Origin: Azonexus sp.
Lineage (GTDB): Bacteria; Pseudomonadota; Gammaproteobacteria; Burkholderiales; Rhodocyclaceae
NCBI GenBank assembly: GCA_031285115.1
Contig: JAITWU010000359.1
Span: 1 to 7,406, forward strand
DNA length: 7,406 nt
Reading direction: 5' to 3'
Shown here: in pieces, positions 5,978-7,406 of the stretch
Position numbering within the stretch: the first letter of the stretch is position 1
Layout: the number at the start of each line of letters is the position of its first letter
Translations under genes and position numbers: made by a program
The notes under the pieces: generated by a model
The model's database searches: none
What the model saw: only the letters and a program-made list of their open reading frames with translations
Told to the model about the DNA's origin: nothing

Positions 5978-7111
5978 ATGTCCGATATGGCGACCTTGTC
6001 ACGTTTGCAGCCAGCGGTTTCGCAACTGCCGGTTGACTGGTACTTCGATGAAGCAATTTACGCGCTGGAGAAACGCCTCATGTTCGATGCCGGGCCGGGC
6101 TATGTCGGCCATCAGTTGATGACCCCGGAAGCGGGCGACTACCGTTCGCTGGAATGGAAAGACCACGGCCAGATGCTGATCAACGGCGGCGAAACCGGGC
6201 CGAACGCCGGTCTCTGGCAGATGTCCAACGTCTGCCGCCATCGTCAGGCGATCATGCTGCAAGGCAGCGGCAAATTGAACGGCCCGGTCGTCTGCCCCGT
6301 GCACCGCTGGACTTACGATCAGGGCGGCCAGTTGATCGGAGCGCCGCATTTTCCGCAAAACCCCTGTCTCAACCTCGACAAGGCGCGGCTGGAAAACTGG
6401 AACGGCCTCCTCTTCAAAGGCCCGCGCTCGGCCCGCGCCGATCTCTCCGGGATGCTGACCGCCAGAGACTTCGATTTCAGCGGCTACAAGCTCGACCACG
6501 TCGAAATGCACGAATGCCATTACAACTGGAAGACCTTTATCGAAGTCTATCTGGAGGACTACCACGTCGTCCCCTTCCACCCCGGCCTTGGCAATTTCGT
6601 CACCTGTGACGATCTCACCTGGCAGTTTGGCGAGTGGTATTCGGTGCAGAAAGTCGGCATCACCTCGCTCATGAAATCCGGCTCCGCCGTTTATGACCGC
6701 TGGCAGAAAACCGTCCGCGAATACTACGGCGACCGTGGCGAAACCCCGCCGCAAGGGGCCATCTGGCTGACCTACTACCCCAATGTGATGGTCGAGTGGT
6801 ATCCGCATGTGCTGGTCGTCTCGACGCTCCTGCCGCAAGGGCCGGACAAGACCATGAATGTCGTCGAGTTCTACTATCCCGAAGAAATCGTCGATTTCGA
6901 GCGCGAATTCGTCGAAGCCGAACGCGCCGCCTACATGGAAACCGCCATCGAAGACGACGACATCGGCGAACGCATGGACCGTGGCCGCAAGGCCCTGCTC
7001 GCCGCCGGACGCAACGAAACCGGCCCCTACCAAAGCCCGATGGAAGACGGAATGCAGCACTTCCACGAGTTCTACCGGCGGGTCATGCAGGGGGCGATCG
7101 AGGGGCGGTAA
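5978..7111 (+). CDS. Rieske non-heme iron oxygenase, alpha subunit-like
   Basis: The 377-residue product has an N-terminal Rieske domain and a C-terminal catalytic domain. The Rieske ligands are C86-R-H88 and C106-P-V-H109, spaced CxH-17-CxxH, which binds a [2Fe-2S] cluster. The catalytic part has 'NWKTFIEVYLEDYHVVPFHPGL' (183-204). H196 and H201 are the likely mononuclear Fe(II) ligands, with E193 or D194 as the bridging acid. An acidic run 'EDDDIGERMDRGR' (325-337) probably supplies the third, carboxylate ligand. Such enzymes use electrons from a reductase to hydroxylate or demethylate a substrate. The 'NWK...YLEDYH' form seems closer to the GbcA/carnitine-oxygenase-like branch than to naphthalene dioxygenase, but this is a weak inference. 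No signal peptide is seen, so it should be cytoplasmic. No reductase, ferredoxin or beta subunit is nearby, so the substrate is unknown. It is transcribed divergently from xseB, a neighbourhood I recall in other betaproteobacteria. Confidence 0.92.
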   Translation: MSDMATLSRLQPAVSQLPVDWYFDEAIYALEKRLMFDAGPGYVGHQLMTPEAGDYRSLEWKDHGQMLINGGETGPNAGLWQMSNVCRHRQAIMLQGSGKLNGPVVCPVHRWTYDQGGQLIGAPHFPQNPCLNLDKARLENWNGLLFKGPRSARADLSGMLTARDFDFSGYKLDHVEMHECHYNWKTFIEVYLEDYHVVPFHPGLGNFVTCDDLTWQFGEWYSVQKVGITSLMKSGSAVYDRWQKTVREYYGDRGETPPQGAIWLTYYPNVMVEWYPHVLVVSTLLPQGPDKTMNVVEFYYPEEIVDFEREFVEAERAAYMETAIEDDDIGERMDRGRKALLAAGRNETGPYQSPMEDGMQHFHEFYRRVMQGAIEGR

Positions 7112-7125
7112 ACGGCAACCGCCAA

Positions 7126-7157
7126 GTCTGGCGCCGGGATTGCAGACGGCGCTTTTT
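7126..7157 (+). terminator. Weak terminator-like hairpin after the Rieske gene
   Basis: GCGCC (7131-7135) can pair with GGCGC (7148-7152) over a 12-base loop and is followed by T5 (7153-7157), a weak intrinsic terminator form. GTCTG (7126-7130) can instead pair with CAGAC (7143-7147), which excludes the first stem because the arms interleave. The stems are short, so function is uncertain. Confidence 0.3.
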
Positions 7158-7170
7158 CACGGCTCTGGCC

Positions 7171-7175
7171 GGGAG
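7171..7175 (+). promoter_or_regulatory. Shine-Dalgarno site of the lipoprotein gene
   Basis: GGGAG ends ten bases before ATG 7186. The second in-frame ATG at 7201 has no such site, so 7186 is the preferred start. Confidence 0.55.
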
Positions 7176-7185
7176 TGACATCACG

Positions 7186-7406
7186 ATGCAAGACAAAACC
7201 ATGAAATTATCATTTTGCCTTCCCCTGCTGCTGGCCCTGGCCGCCTGCGGCCTTGAAACCGCAGGCACGGCAGCGACCGCCGCCGCGCTGAAAAAACAAG
7301 AGCTGGAAGAAGCGCGAAAAACCGAAGCGCAGTTACAGCAAAAGTTGGAAGAAGCCACACGGCAGACACAGCAACGCACCGACCGAGCGGCGGGAGAAGG
7401 CGGCTA
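7186..7406 (+). CDS. Small coiled-coil lipoprotein, hypothetical, cut by the window end
   Basis: Seventy-three codons are visible and the window ends with TA of the next codon, so it may stop there (TAA/TAG) or continue. From ATG 7186 the protein has a short charged start (MQDKTMK), a hydrophobic core (FCLPLLLALAA) and a lipobox L18-A-A-C21 followed by Gly. This predicts cleavage by signal peptidase II, with lipidated C21 and, lacking Asp at +2, sorting to the outer membrane. After an Ala/Thr-rich linker, residues about 38-68 are Glu/Lys/Gln-rich with heptad-like hydrophobics and could form a helix or coiled coil. If the next codon is a stop, the mature part is only about 53 residues. I do not recognise a family and assign no function. 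It lies 74 bases after the Rieske gene on the same strand, and a link to it is not implied by its sequence. ATG 7201 is an alternative start. Confidence 0.7.
   Translation, partial: MQDKTMKLSFCLPLLLALAACGLETAGTAATAAALKKQELEEARKTEAQLQQKLEEATRQTQQRTDRAAGEGG

Noticed and set aside
5875..5979. 35-codon upstream extension of the xseB frame
   Set aside because: It crosses both divergent promoters and the Rieske ribosome site. XseB proteins are normally about 80 residues.
5999..7066. 355-codon minus-strand open frame opposite the Rieske gene
   Set aside because: It is antisense to a complete enzyme with intact ligands, has biased composition and no recognisable motif.
7083..7379. 98-codon minus-strand open frame over the Rieske end and the lipoprotein
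   Set aside because: The plus strand has a ribosome site, signal sequence and lipobox. The minus frame is Ser/Cys/Ala-rich and overlaps two plus-strand genes.

Overview
The window looks like chromosomal DNA of a GC-rich betaproteobacterium, probably near the Rhodocyclales. This rests on protein character and on the order xseB-ispA-dxs-folE2 with a divergent Rieske oxygenase, which I recall from betaproteobacterial genomes. The genus cannot be fixed from the sequence alone.

Layout, left to right. Bases 1-126 are the C-terminal tail of what looks like an IS481/IS3-type transposase. Bases 149-1888 are rmuC, visibly more AT-rich than the rest. From 1905 to 5874 a minus-strand cluster is transcribed leftward in the order xseB (exonuclease VII small subunit), ispA (farnesyl diphosphate synthase), dxs (DXP synthase) and folE2 (type IB GTP cyclohydrolase I). 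rmuC and folE2 converge with only 16 bases between their stops. Diverging from xseB on the plus strand is a 377-residue Rieske non-heme iron oxygenase alpha subunit (5978-7111). It is followed by the start of a small coiled-coil lipoprotein (7186 to the window end).

Functionally, Dxs starts the MEP isoprenoid pathway and IspA condenses its C5 products into farnesyl diphosphate. FolE2 starts folate/pterin synthesis from GTP. XseB and RmuC belong to DNA repair and recombination. The Rieske protein has all the metal-ligand motifs of an active oxygenase, but no reductase partner or pathway gene in the window shows its substrate.

The most unusual structure is a composite palindromic repeat of about 118 bp (5497-5614) in the xseB-ispA junction. 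It has 12-bp perfect terminal inverted repeats. Read in the operon direction, it ends in a terminator-like hairpin plus T6 seven bases before the ispA start codon. It also keeps a false reading frame open, so that ispA appears 81 codons too long. Other points of interest are a four-copy 9-bp repeat inside ispA, a composition shift near position 1900, and back-to-back divergent promoters at about 5901-5946. I found no CRISPR array, tRNA, rRNA or convincing new multi-gene system. No gene-free stretch exceeds 300 bases.
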